64,000 nucleotides of DNA from Hymenobacter nivis (lineage in GTDB: Bacteria > Bacteroidota > Bacteroidia > Cytophagales > Hymenobacteraceae): NCBI RefSeq assembly GCF_003149515.1, contig NZ_CP029145.1:4712001-4776000 (forward strand), read 5' to 3'. A model generated the notes under the pieces. It was not told the DNA's origin. It worked only from the letters and a program-made list of their open reading frames with translations, and did not search any database. This document shows, one piece after another, positions 8,230 to 17,761 of the stretch. Position numbers and translations under genes: made by a program. Position 1 is the first letter of the stretch. Each line of letters begins with the position of its first letter.

Positions 8230-9213
8230 ATGAATAACTTTAGCTACACCCAGGCCAAAACGGCCAAGGAGGCCACCGGCCTCCGCCAGGGGGCCCCCCA
8301 GGCCGCCTACATTGCCGGCGGCACCACGCTGCTAGACTTGATGAAGGCCAATTTGGAGGAACACTCTCAACTAGTGGACATCAATTTGCTGCCCTTCAAA
8401 GGTATTGAGCAGACCAGCGACGGGCTGCGCATCGGTGCGATGGAGCGCATGAGCGACGTGGGCGAGCACCCGCTGGTGTTGCAGCAGTACCCGGCCGTGT
8501 CGGAGTCGCTGCTGCTGGCGGCTTCGCCGCAGTTGCGCAACATGGCCAGCATCGGGGGCAACATCTTGCAGCGCACGCGCTGCGGGTACTTCCGCGATGC
8601 GGCGTTTCCGTGCAACAAGCGCGTGCCCGGCTCGGGCTGCCCGGCCTTGGAGGGCGACAACCACAACCTGGCCATCCTCGGCACCAGCAGCGCCTGCATT
8701 GCCACGGCCTACCCCGGCGACTTATCGGTGGCCCTGGCAGCCCTCGACGCCGTGCTGACCCTGGAAAATGCCAAGGGCAAGCAGCGCCGCGTGCCCGTCA
8801 CGGAATTCTATGTGCTGCCCGGCAAAGCGCCGCAACGCGAAACCGTACTGGAGCCCGGCGAGCTGATTGTGTCCGTGACCATCCCGGCCGCCGCCCACGC
8901 CCGCCGCTCAACCTACCTGAAGGTGCGCGAGCGCGCCAGCTATGCCTACGCCTTGGTCTCGGCCGCGGTGGGGCTCGACGTGCAGGGCGGTACCATCCGC
9001 TCGGCCCGCGTGGCCCTGGGCGGGGTGGGCACCAAGCCCTGGCGCAGCCCCGAGGCCGAAAAAGTGCTGACGGGGGCCCCGGCCACCGAGGTCACTTTCC
9101 GCGCCGCCGCCGCCGCCGCGCTGCGCGGGGCCCAGCCCCGCGCCGACAACCGTTTCAAAGTGGAGCTGGCCCAGAACACCCTCGTGCAGGCCTTATTAGC
9201 TGTTAGCGCTTAG
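8230..9213 (+). CDS. PaoB-like FAD subunit of molybdenum hydroxylase
   Basis: A 327-residue FAD-binding subunit of the CO dehydrogenase/xanthine dehydrogenase medium-chain family. The flavin-binding motif YIAGGTTLLDLMK is near residues 27-39 and the second motif ASIGGNILQRTRCGYFRD near residues 104-121. A cysteine-rich loop (C-N-K-R-V-P-G-S-G-C-P and a later S-A-C) matches the extra [4Fe-4S] cluster known in Escherichia coli PaoB. The last residues (LLAVSA) are encoded inside one arm of an inverted repeat, so the C-terminal end may have been reshaped by that repeat. Confidence 0.87.
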   Translation: MNNFSYTQAKTAKEATGLRQGAPQAAYIAGGTTLLDLMKANLEEHSQLVDINLLPFKGIEQTSDGLRIGAMERMSDVGEHPLVLQQYPAVSESLLLAASPQLRNMASIGGNILQRTRCGYFRDAAFPCNKRVPGSGCPALEGDNHNLAILGTSSACIATAYPGDLSVALAALDAVLTLENAKGKQRRVPVTEFYVLPGKAPQRETVLEPGELIVSVTIPAAAHARRSTYLKVRERASYAYALVSAAVGLDVQGGTIRSARVALGGVGTKPWRSPEAEKVLTGAPATEVTFRAAAAAALRGAQPRADNRFKVELAQNTLVQALLAVSA

Positions 9214-9318
9214 CTTGATAGCTTTTAGCTTTCGGCGAGCGCGCCCCGGAAGCCATTTTATTGCAACCTAATAAGCCAACCGCCAAGGGCCGCCTGAAAG
9301 GCCCCCGCTAACAGCTAA
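9196..9318. repeat. Word-built inverted repeat (AGCTGTTAGC type) between subunit genes
   Basis: The left arm TTAGCTGTTAGC (9196-9207) lies inside the end of the FAD-subunit gene. The right arm GCTAACAGCTAA (9307-9318) lies just before the molybdenum-subunit start. The word AGCTGTTAGC/GCTAACAGCT is iterated at both ends. Confidence 0.6.
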
Positions 9319-9328
9319 CAGCTTAATC

Positions 9329-11665
9329 ATGGATACCGAACCGAAATTTTTTGAAACCAACCCCGCTGGTGGCGTGGTGGGGCAGCCGCTAAGCCGCATC
9401 GACGGCTACGCCAAGGTGACGGGACAAGCCAGGTACTCGGCCGAGTACAACAACCTGCCCGGCATCGTCCACGCCGTGCTCAAAACCAGCGACGTGGCCA
9501 AAGGTCGCATCACGGGTTTCGACACCAGTGCTGCTCAGAAGCAGCCGGGCGTGCTGGCCATCCTCACCCACCAGAATATTCCAAAGCTGGCCAAAACCCC
9601 CAACGACGCCGAGGGCAAGAAGGCCATTGGGGCTCCCATGGGCTTTCTGCCGCTTACCGGCGACCAGATTTACTACGCCGGCCAGCCCGTGGCCGTGGTA
9701 GTGGCCGACACGCTGGAGCACGCCCAGTACGCCGCCACGCTGCTGAAAGTGCAAATAGCGGCCGAAAAGCCGCTGGCTTCTTACGAAGACCCGAAAGCCC
9801 AGCTATATGACCCCGAGAAGGTGCAGGACGGCAAAACCGACGGCCATACCAAGCGCGGCGACGCGCGGGCGGCCTTCGCGGCGGCCCCGGTGCAACTCAC
9901 CCACAGGTACATCCACGCCATCAACCACCACAACCCGATGGAGCCCGGCGCCACCACCGCGCACTGGGAGGCCCCCGACCGGCTGACGGTGTACGACTCG
10001 ACGCAGGGCGTGACGCGCACCCAGAAGTCGCTGAGCGCCATGCTGGGCCTCTCGGCCGAGCAGGTGCGGGTGGTGACCAAGTACCTCGGCGGCGGCTTCG
10101 GCTGCAAGGGCTCGTGCTGGCCCCACACCATCCTCACGGTGCAGGCCGCCAAGGCGGTGGGCCGGCCGGTGAAACTCTCGCTCACGCGGCCCCAGATGTT
10201 CACGAGCATGGGCCACCGCGAAGACCAGGAGCAAACCCTGAAAATCGGGGCCACCAAGGACGGCAAGCTCACGGCCCTCATCCACGAGAAAACGTCCACG
10301 ACGTCGCCCTGGGATAACTATGCCGAGCCCAACAGCAAGATCATCAACATGCTGTATGAGTGCCCCACCTTCGAGTCGACGTACCAGTTGGCCCGGGCCA
10401 ACGTGATGACATCCACGTTTATGCGGGCCCCGGGCGAGGGCCCCGGCTCGTTTGCCATCGAGTGCTCGATGGACGACCTGGCCGAAAAGCTGGGCATCGA
10501 CCCGCTGGAAATTCGCCTGCGCAACTACGCCGAGAAGGACCCCAGCACCGGCCAGCAGTGGAGCAGCAAGAGCCTGAAGCAGTGCTACGCCCGTGGTGCC
10601 GAACTGTTTGGCTGGAGCAAGCGCAACCCCAAGGCCGGCGCCACCCGCGACGGTAAGCTCTTGGTGGGCTGGGGCATGGCTACGGCCAGCTACCCGGTGC
10701 ACAACTCGCAGGGCACGGCCCGCGCCCGCCTTTACGCCGACGGCCACGCCGTGGTGCAAAGCGGTGCCACCGACCTGGGCACCGGTACCTACACCGTAAT
10801 AACCCAGGTGGCCGCCGACGGCTTGGGCCTGCCGATGGAGAAAATCCGTTTCGAATTGGGCGATACCAAGCTGCCCACGGCCCCCAACTCGGGCGGCTCG
10901 GTAGCCGCCGGCACGGTGTCGTCGTCGGTGTATTTGGCTGTGCAGGACGTGTGGCAGAAGCTCATCAAAGTAGCGGTGCTCGACAAGAAATCACCGCTGT
11001 TCAAGGCCAAGATTACCGACGTGGAGGCCAAAATGGGCCGTTTGCAGCTGAAGGCCAACCCCAGCAAGGGCGAAGGCTTCGCCGACGTAATGAAGCGGGC
11101 CGACCTGAGCGACATCGAAGGCAACGGCCAGGGTCGCTACGGCAGCGGCTACGAAGACGCCCAGGCCGCCGCCAACGCCGACCCCACCAAGAAGGACGAA
11201 GTGGGCCACCACTCCATGCACTCCTTCGGGGCCCACTTCTGTGAAGTGAAGGTGGACCCCGAGCTGGGCACCGTGCGCGTGACCCGCTGGGTGAGCGTGC
11301 ACGCCGCCGGCCGCATCCTGAACGCCAAAACGGCCCGCAGCCAAATCATCGGCGGCAGCATTTTCGGCATCGGCTGCGCGCTGATGGAAAACACTGTGCG
11401 CGACCAGAACCTGGCCCGCTACACCAACGCCTCACTGGCTGATTACCACATCCCGACCAACGCCGACATCCCGGAAATGACCGTGGAATTTGTGGACGAG
11501 CACGATCCCTATATCAACGCGATGGGGGTGAAGGGTATCGGCGAAATCTCGATGGTGGGTGTGTCCGCCGCCGTGGCCAACGCCGTGGCCCACGCCACCG
11601 GCCGCCGCGTGCGCAGCCTGCCCATCACACCCGATAAGGTACTGGGCGCCAAGGCGGTATCGTAG
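9329..11665 (+). CDS. PaoC-like molybdopterin-binding subunit
   Basis: A 778-residue large subunit of the xanthine oxidase family, which binds the molybdenum cofactor and carries out hydroxylation of aldehydes or heterocycles. The aldehyde oxidase a/b-hammerhead domain begins near residue 20 (IDGYAKVTGQARYSAEYN). Cofactor-binding segments include GGGFGCKGSCWP (about residues 253-264), FMRAPGEGPGSFAIE (about residues 364-378), and the C-terminal GVKGIGEISMVG, which carries the active-site Glu. It lacks its own signal, so it would travel with the Tat-bearing small subunit. A terminator follows. Confidence 0.9.
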   Translation: MDTEPKFFETNPAGGVVGQPLSRIDGYAKVTGQARYSAEYNNLPGIVHAVLKTSDVAKGRITGFDTSAAQKQPGVLAILTHQNIPKLAKTPNDAEGKKAIGAPMGFLPLTGDQIYYAGQPVAVVVADTLEHAQYAATLLKVQIAAEKPLASYEDPKAQLYDPEKVQDGKTDGHTKRGDARAAFAAAPVQLTHRYIHAINHHNPMEPGATTAHWEAPDRLTVYDSTQGVTRTQKSLSAMLGLSAEQVRVVTKYLGGGFGCKGSCWPHTILTVQAAKAVGRPVKLSLTRPQMFTSMGHREDQEQTLKIGATKDGKLTALIHEKTSTTSPWDNYAEPNSKIINMLYECPTFESTYQLARANVMTSTFMRAPGEGPGSFAIECSMDDLAEKLGIDPLEIRLRNYAEKDPSTGQQWSSKSLKQCYARGAELFGWSKRNPKAGATRDGKLLVGWGMATASYPVHNSQGTARARLYADGHAVVQSGATDLGTGTYTVITQVAADGLGLPMEKIRFELGDTKLPTAPNSGGSVAAGTVSSSVYLAVQDVWQKLIKVAVLDKKSPLFKAKITDVEAKMGRLQLKANPSKGEGFADVMKRADLSDIEGNGQGRYGSGYEDAQAAANADPTKKDEVGHHSMHSFGAHFCEVKVDPELGTVRVTRWVSVHAAGRILNAKTARSQIIGGSIFGIGCALMENTVRDQNLARYTNASLADYHIPTNADIPEMTVEFVDEHDPYINAMGVKGIGEISMVGVSAAVANAVAHATGRRVRSLPITPDKVLGAKAVS

Positions 11666-11687
11666 AAAGTGCTTCTACTAGGAACAA

Positions 11688-11726
11688 TAAAAAAGGCCGG
11701 CTCCAGGAATGGAGTCGGCCTTTTTG
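11688..11726. terminator. Bidirectional terminator between convergent operons
   Basis: AAAAAGGCCGGCTCC pairs with GGAGTCGGCCTTTTT around a 6-nt loop. It has A/T runs on both sides and serves the oxidoreductase genes on one side and the efflux operon on the other. Confidence 0.88.
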
Positions 11727-11764
11727 CTGAGTAACGGTGGGGCCCCTAGGGCCCCCGCATCGCC

Positions 11765-13129
11765 TTACGGCGTAAGCAGCGCCGCTAGTTGCTGCAAAGT
11801 AATTTCGGCCGATTTGGCGTTGTAGCGGTAGTTTACCAGGCGGTAGCCGGCGTCCTCAAAACTCTGCTGGGCCAGCTTCACGTCGACCAGCGTCGAGAGG
11901 CCGGCGTCGAGGCGCAATTGCACTAAGTTAAGGAGCTTTTTGGCAGTGGTGTAGCTTTCCTGGGCCGTGTTCACCAGGGCCAGGGTTTGCTGATAGGCCT
12001 CCCAGGCCTTCAGGGCGTTGGTGCGATAGTTGCGCTCTAGCGCAGTGCGTTGCAGCTGCGCGGTTTGGGTGTTGAGCTGGGCAATTTTCACCAGCCGCTT
12101 GTTGATGCCGCCCGTGTAGATGGGCACGCCCAGGCTGAGGCCGGCGTAGGGCCCGTAGCTCTGGTTGAAGAGCGTGACGCCCACCGCGTTCTGGTTGCGG
12201 GCGAAGTTGGTACCCGAGTTAATAGACAGCGACGGGGAGCGGTTGGCGCGGGCCACGCGCTCAAGCAGCTCATTCACGCGCACCTGGCGCTCGGCGGCCA
12301 GCAGGTCGGGGTTTTTGGTGAGCGAGGCGTCGATGTCTTCCCAGCGCAGGTCCTGGTCCACCGGAATGGTGTCCTCCACGGCCATGCGCGTATCGAGGTC
12401 GAGGGTCAGGGAGCGGAGCAAATCGGCAGTGGCCTGCTGGGCGGCCAGGGCCTGCTGCTGCTTGGTTTGCAGCTGCGCGTTCAGGTCGAGCTGGGCTTGG
12501 AACAGGTCGGCGTTGTTGGCCAGGCCCACGCTCTGGCGCGCCTTGATGAGGGCCAGCTTCTGCCGCGACACCTCGGCCGACGCCTCCAGGGTGCGGATGT
12601 AGCGCTGCTGCTGCACCACGGCGTAGTACTTCAGGCTCACGTCGGCCAGCACGTTCTGCACCGTCGAGTTCAGCTGGAGCTGGCTGATTTGCTCCAGCTC
12701 GCCGAGGCGGGCGCGGGTGGCCACCACTCGCCCCCCGTTGTAGAGCAGGTAGGAGCCCGTCAGGCCTACGTTGTACTGCGAGGACCGGGCCCCCACGCGC
12801 GTCACGCCCAGGCCGGTGTTAAACTCCTGCTGCGTGTTGTTAATCACCACGTTGTTGCTGGCCGCAATACCCACCGTGGGCAGGCCCCCTGCGAAGCCCG
12901 CCGAGTTATATAAATCCTGCACTGCCACGTTAGTCTGGCTGATCTGGATGTCGAGGCTGTTCTTGAGGGCCGTTTGCAGCGCATCGCGCAGCGTGAGGGT
13001 GGGGGCCTGGGGGCGCGCCACGCTGTCGGCCGACGGCAGGGCGGGGGGCGGTTTTAGCTGCGTCTGGGCCCCGGCGGGTTTCAGCGCGCCGCAGGCAATA
13101 AGGAAAAGCCAGGCAATAAATACTTTCAT
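11765..13129 (-). CDS. TolC-family outer-membrane efflux protein
   Basis: A 454-residue outer-membrane channel. A signal peptide (MKVFIAWLFLIACGALKPAGAQ) is followed by the two OEP repeats of TolC proteins, starting LTLRDALQTALKNSLDIQISQTNV (about residues 45-68), with long helical stretches rich in Gln and Ala. It is third in a minus-strand operon after the adaptor and the pump and would form the exit duct of that pump. Confidence 0.9.
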   Translation of the reverse strand: MKVFIAWLFLIACGALKPAGAQTQLKPPPALPSADSVARPQAPTLTLRDALQTALKNSLDIQISQTNVAVQDLYNSAGFAGGLPTVGIAASNNVVINNTQQEFNTGLGVTRVGARSSQYNVGLTGSYLLYNGGRVVATRARLGELEQISQLQLNSTVQNVLADVSLKYYAVVQQQRYIRTLEASAEVSRQKLALIKARQSVGLANNADLFQAQLDLNAQLQTKQQQALAAQQATADLLRSLTLDLDTRMAVEDTIPVDQDLRWEDIDASLTKNPDLLAAERQVRVNELLERVARANRSPSLSINSGTNFARNQNAVGVTLFNQSYGPYAGLSLGVPIYTGGINKRLVKIAQLNTQTAQLQRTALERNYRTNALKAWEAYQQTLALVNTAQESYTTAKKLLNLVQLRLDAGLSTLVDVKLAQQSFEDAGYRLVNYRYNAKSAEITLQQLAALLTP

Positions 13130-13218
13130 CGAATCGGATGGGCGGATGGACGAATGCCGCCCGCTGCTTAGGGAATCGTTTTAACTGCGCCGGGGCCCCC
13201 GGCGCTTACCGGGCGGCG

Positions 13219-16200
13219 CTACGCCACCGCCTCGGCTGGCTCGTGCGCCGCCACTGCTTCGCCCGCGCCTTCAGCCGCTGGCTTGGGCTCCTTGGCGATG
13301 AATGTATAGATGGCGGGGATCACCAATAGTGTGAGCACCAGCGAGAACAGAATGCCGCCCACGATAACGGTGCCCAAAGGCTTGCGGCTGGTGCTGGCCG
13401 CGCCCAGGCTCATGGCAATGGGTAGGGCCCCCAGCGCGGTGGCCAGCGAAGTCATCAAAATAGGGCGCAGGCGCTGCTGGGCCGCCAGTTGCACGGCCTC
13501 GCGCAGGGGTAGGCCTGCCGCGCGCTGTTGGTTGGCAAACTCCACGATGAGGATGCCGTTTTTGGTCACCAGGCCAATCAGCATAATCATTCCGATTTGC
13601 GAGAAGATGTTGATGGTCTGCCCAAAAGCCCACAGGCTGAGCAGGGCCCCCGCCAGCGCCAGCGGCACCGTGAGCAGGATGATGAGCGGGTCGCGGAAAC
13701 TCTCAAACTGCGCCGCCAGCAGCAGGTAAATCAGCACCAGCGCCAGCAAAAAGGCAAATGTGGTGTTGCCCGCGCTCTCGGCAAAGTCGCGTGATGAGCC
13801 GGTGAGCGCTGTCTGGAATACGTCAGGGTCCAGCACTTTATCGGCGATAGCCTGCATGGCGCGCACGCCATCGCCCACGGTTTTACCTTCGGCCAGCTGC
13901 GCCGAAATGGTGGCCGCCTTGAAGCGGTTGAAGTGGTAGAGCGTGGCCGGGTTGGAGTTTTCCGTCTGGTGTACTACCGCCGAAAGTGGAATGCTCTCGC
14001 CCCGGCTGTTGGTGACGTAGAGGCGGCTGATGTCGTTGGGTGCGCTGCGGGCGCTGCGGTCCACCTGCCCGATGACCTGGTACTGGCGGCCATCGCGCAG
14101 GAAGTAGGCCATGCGCCGGCCCCCAAACGCGCCCTGCACGGCCGCCGCCACGTCCTGCGTAGTCAGGCCCAGGTCCCTGATTTTCAAGCGGTCGAACGTG
14201 AGCTGCACCTCGGGTTTGTTGAACTTGAGGTTGGCGTCCACATTCTGGAATGTGGGGTCTTGCTGGGCAGCGGCCAGGAACTTGGGCAGCGCTTCGCGGA
14301 TGCGTTCAAGGTCGGTGGTTTGCAGCACGAATTGCACCGGCACGCTGCTCTTCGAGCCCGAGCCCACGGCAATGGTTTGCTCCTGCACCACGAAAATGCG
14401 GGCGTCGTTGAAGCGTTTAGTGTTGTGGGTCAAATACTTGGCTATCTGGTCCTGGGTGCGCTTGCGCTGGTCAGGTGGCACCAGGCCGGCGCGCACCTGC
14501 GCCGTGTTCACGCTGCCACCGGCGGGCGTGCGGGAAAATACAAAATCATTTTCGGGCACCGAGTCGTTCACAAATGCCGCCACCTGGTCGCTGATTTTCT
14601 CCATTGCCCCAAAGCTCGTGCCCTCCGGCCCGGTCAAAATCAGGCGCACGCTGCTACGGTCTTCAATCGGGGCCAGCTCGGTGGGCAAGCCCTTGCCAAT
14701 GAAGTAGATGAGGCCCGCGCAGGCCGCCACCACCACCCAGGCCAGGGAGCGCACCCGCAAAAACTTGCCCACGATGCGGCCGTACCAGCTCTCCATGCCC
14801 CGGAAAAAGGGCTCGGTACGGTCGTACAGCTTGCCGTGGCCGCTGCCGCCCTCCTTGCCGCTTTCGCGGTGCAACACTACGTTGAGCACCGGCGTGATGG
14901 TGAGCGACACGAAGGCCGAAATCAGCACTGCGCCGGCCACCACCACCCCAAACTCGCGGAACAAGCGCCCGGTAAAGCCTTCCAGAAATATCACCGGCAA
15001 GAACACCACCGCCAGCGTGAGTGAGGTGGCGATAACGGCGAAGAAAATCTCTTTGCTGCCCTCGCGCGCCGCGTCCTTGATGTTCATGCCCTCTTCGAGC
15101 TTGCGGAAGATGTTCTCCGTCACCACAATCCCGTCGTCCACCACCAGGCCGGTGGCCAGCACAATGCCCAGCAGGGTGAGGATGTTGATGGTGAAGCCCG
15201 CCAGGTACATGATGAAAAACGTGGCAATCAGCGAAATCGGAATGTCGATGAGCGGGCGCAGGGCCGTGAGCCAGTTGCGGAAAAAGAAGAAGATAACCAG
15301 CACCACCAGCCCGAACGAGATGGCCAGGGTTTCCTCCACTTCCTCAATCGAGCCGCGCACAATCTTGGTGTTGTCCACTATCACCTTCATCTGAATGTCG
15401 GACTTGTTCTCCTTCTGCACCTCGGCCAGGCGCTTGTTGAACTCGTTGGCAATCTCGACGTAGTTGGAGCCCGGCTGCGGGATGATGGCCATGCCCACGG
15501 CGTAGGCGCCGTTCAGCTTCCAGCTCTGCTCGTAATTTTCGGGGCCCAGCACAATGCGCGCTACGTCGCCGAGGCGCACAATGCCGCTTTTGTCCTCGCG
15601 CAGAATGAGGTTGCGAAACTGCTCCTCGGTAGAGAAGCGGGCCATGGTGCGGATGGTCAGCTCGGTGTTGCCGCCGTAGATTTTGCCCACCGGCACCTCC
15701 ACGTTTTCGGCGTTCAGGGCCTGCTGTACGTTGGTGAACGACACGTGGTAGGCGTCCATCTTGGTCGGGTCGAGCCACAGGCGCATGGCGTAGCGCTGCT
15801 GCCCAAAGATGTTGATGGCCGACACCCCGTTGATGGTCTGGAAGCGTTGCTGCAAGTTGTTCTCGGCAAAGTCGCTCAGCTCCAGTAGGCTCTTGGTGTG
15901 GCTCTGCACGGCCAGGATGAGGATGAAATCGGAGTTGGCGTCCGACTTCGATACCACCGGCGGGGCGTCAATGTCCTGCGGCAGGGAGCGCACGCCCTGG
16001 CCCACCTTGTCGCGCACGTCAGAGGCGGCGGCTTCCAAGTCAACGCCCAAATTGAACTCCACCGTGATGTTGCTCGACCCCAGCGACGAGCTGCTGACGA
16101 TGGACTTGATGCCCGGAATGCCGTTGATCTGCTTCTCCAGCGGCTCCGTTATCTGGTTCTCAATCACGTCGGCATTCGCCCCCGTATAGGCGGTGCTGAC

Positions 16201-16338
16201 GTTGATAATCGGCGGGTCGATGGCCGGGTAGTCGCGCAGGGCCAGAAACGAAAAGCCCACCCCGCCGAACAGCAGCAGTAGCAGGTTGAAAACCGTGGCG
16301 AGTACCGGGCGCTTGAGGGATAATTCGGATATGTTCAT
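13219..16338 (-). CDS. RND efflux pump, HAE1/AcrB type
   Basis: A 1039-residue inner-membrane proton-driven exporter of full family length. It starts MNISELSLKRPVLATVFNLL with the first membrane helix; the PAIDPPIINVSTAYTGANADVIENQITEPLE region begins the porter domain. The helix-4 proton-relay motif with paired acidic residues is visible (LVVDDGIVVTENIF). The C-terminal half repeats the layout (FLLALVLIYLLLAAQFESF, GLVTKNGILIVEFANQQ). The last 20 residues are Glu/Ala-rich. Substrate cannot be predicted. Confidence 0.93.
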   Translation of the reverse strand: MNISELSLKRPVLATVFNLLLLLFGGVGFSFLALRDYPAIDPPIINVSTAYTGANADVIENQITEPLEKQINGIPGIKSIVSSSSLGSSNITVEFNLGVDLEAAASDVRDKVGQGVRSLPQDIDAPPVVSKSDANSDFILILAVQSHTKSLLELSDFAENNLQQRFQTINGVSAINIFGQQRYAMRLWLDPTKMDAYHVSFTNVQQALNAENVEVPVGKIYGGNTELTIRTMARFSTEEQFRNLILREDKSGIVRLGDVARIVLGPENYEQSWKLNGAYAVGMAIIPQPGSNYVEIANEFNKRLAEVQKENKSDIQMKVIVDNTKIVRGSIEEVEETLAISFGLVVLVIFFFFRNWLTALRPLIDIPISLIATFFIMYLAGFTINILTLLGIVLATGLVVDDGIVVTENIFRKLEEGMNIKDAAREGSKEIFFAVIATSLTLAVVFLPVIFLEGFTGRLFREFGVVVAGAVLISAFVSLTITPVLNVVLHRESGKEGGSGHGKLYDRTEPFFRGMESWYGRIVGKFLRVRSLAWVVVAACAGLIYFIGKGLPTELAPIEDRSSVRLILTGPEGTSFGAMEKISDQVAAFVNDSVPENDFVFSRTPAGGSVNTAQVRAGLVPPDQRKRTQDQIAKYLTHNTKRFNDARIFVVQEQTIAVGSGSKSSVPVQFVLQTTDLERIREALPKFLAAAQQDPTFQNVDANLKFNKPEVQLTFDRLKIRDLGLTTQDVAAAVQGAFGGRRMAYFLRDGRQYQVIGQVDRSARSAPNDISRLYVTNSRGESIPLSAVVHQTENSNPATLYHFNRFKAATISAQLAEGKTVGDGVRAMQAIADKVLDPDVFQTALTGSSRDFAESAGNTTFAFLLALVLIYLLLAAQFESFRDPLIILLTVPLALAGALLSLWAFGQTINIFSQIGMIMLIGLVTKNGILIVEFANQQRAAGLPLREAVQLAAQQRLRPILMTSLATALGALPIAMSLGAASTSRKPLGTVIVGGILFSLVLTLLVIPAIYTFIAKEPKPAAEGAGEAVAAHEPAEAVA

Positions 16339-16361
16339 GCTTTGGTATAATACAGCGCAAA

Positions 16362-16485
16362 AAAGGACGTCGTGCTCATCTGGTGTCCGCGCAGCCGAAG
16401 CATCTCTACCGCGTAGCTGACTCTAATCATTATGATTACTTACGCGGTAGAGATGCTTCACTACGTTCAGCATGACGTTCTTTTT
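16362..16485. repeat. GTCATGC-family hairpin, copy 2 (diverged)
   Basis: The inner arms GCATCTCTACCGCGTA (about 16400-16415) and TACGCGGTAGAGATGC (16441-16456) are perfect; the outer arms have drifted. The loop contains AATCATTATGATTA. It lies inside the efflux operon between the adaptor stop and the pump start, where it could reduce read-through. Confidence 0.75.
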
Positions 16486-17548
16486 AATTCACAGATTTCG
16501 CCTTGCGCACCTTCACCGGCTTGCCGGGCTGCGTAAATAAAACCCCGTTCGTCACCACCGAGTCGCCGGCGGCGAGGCCACTGACGACGGCGATTTGGTC
16601 ATCCTTGCGGTCGCCGGTGCGCACGTTTTGCAGCACGGCCCTGCCGTTTTTCACCAGCACCACCTGGTCTGATTTATCGCCGGGCATGATGGCGTTGGTG
16701 GGTAGCAGCACACTGCGGCGGGCCGCGCCGGTGCTCACGCTCACCTTGGCGAAGGCCCCGGGGCTGGCCTGCGCGCCGGGCGGCAGCAGGGCCCGCACAG
16801 TGAGGTTGCGCGTGGTTTGGTTCAGTTGGCTTTCCTGGGCCAGCACGGTGGCGGGGTAGCGGCGCGGCGGGTTGCCGGCCAGGCGCACCATCACCACGGA
16901 GCCGGGGTGCACCACGCCGCCGTTGGCCTCGGGCAGCGTGAAATCAACCTTGAGCTTGGTGTCGGCCTGAAGCGTAGCGATGATGGTGGTGGGCGTCACG
17001 TAGGCCCCGGGGCTCACCTGGCGCAGGCCCAGCACCCCGGTGAAGGGGGCCCGGATGACGGTTTTGGCCAGCATGGCCTGGGTGTAAGCAGCATCGGCTT
17101 CGTTGCTGCGTACCTGGCTCACGGCCAAGTCGTAATCGGCCTGGTTCACGCCCTGGATTTTCAGCAGCTTTTCCAGCCGGTCCTGCGAGAGGCGCGAGAC
17201 TTGCAGCAGGGCCCTGGTTTTCTGCAACGTAGCCTGCAAGTCGGCGTCGTTGATGCGGGCGATGATGCTGCCCTTGCTTACGCGCCGGCCCTCGTTCACT
17301 TGCAGAAAGGTGAGGCGGCCACTCACTTCGGGGTGCAACTCCACGTAGTCGTTGGCCACCACCGCGCCGTTGGCCTCAATGGAATCGGTGACGGCTGAGG
17401 GGCGGGCCACCAGCACGTCGACTAAGGCGGGGCCGTTGTTCTTTTTGGCGTCTTTACCGCCTTTTTCGTCGGCTTTGGAGCTACAGGCGGCCAGCAGGGC
17501 CAGGGTTCCGCAGGCCACAAAGGGGCGAGCCGAAGTAAGAAAGCGCAT
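16484..17548 (-). CDS. RND efflux periplasmic adaptor (HlyD/AcrA family)
   Basis: A 354-residue adaptor that bridges the pump and the outer-membrane channel. The N-terminus has a lipoprotein signal with lipobox LLAACSSK, so it is probably anchored to the membrane by lipid. The barrel-sandwich halves are recognisable at VVANDYVELHPEVSGRLTFL and KTVIRAPFTGVLGLRQVSPG. The start chosen is ATG 17548 (MRFLTSARP). First gene of the operon. Confidence 0.9.
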   Translation of the reverse strand: MRFLTSARPFVACGTLALLAACSSKADEKGGKDAKKNNGPALVDVLVARPSAVTDSIEANGAVVANDYVELHPEVSGRLTFLQVNEGRRVSKGSIIARINDADLQATLQKTRALLQVSRLSQDRLEKLLKIQGVNQADYDLAVSQVRSNEADAAYTQAMLAKTVIRAPFTGVLGLRQVSPGAYVTPTTIIATLQADTKLKVDFTLPEANGGVVHPGSVVMVRLAGNPPRRYPATVLAQESQLNQTTRNLTVRALLPPGAQASPGAFAKVSVSTGAARRSVLLPTNAIMPGDKSDQVVLVKNGRAVLQNVRTGDRKDDQIAVVSGLAAGDSVVTNGVLFTQPGKPVKVRKAKSVN

Positions 17549-17634
17549 GGAGAGAAGGTAATGCAAGCGGCGGGCTAGCGCAGGAAAGGTGGAGGCGACG
17601 GGGCAACGCGCATGAAAACGAACTACTTAGCCGC

Positions 17635-17641
17635 CAAAGTA
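17635..17641 (-). promoter_or_regulatory. Possible -7 element of the efflux operon
   Basis: On the minus strand the sequence reads TATACTTTG, close to the Bacteroidota -7 element TAnnTTTG. It is about 85 nt before the adaptor start. No well-placed -33 TTG is visible, so this is weak. Confidence 0.3.
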
Positions 17642-17761
17642 TAGCCGGCGGCAAGCTCCGCTAACGGGTGGCTGGCTAATTGGGTTCAGCGAAAGGCAAG
17701 GACGGAGGGCCCCCGCTGGGGTTGCACGGCGCACGTGGCGGCCGCTACCTACTTTCAGGCC

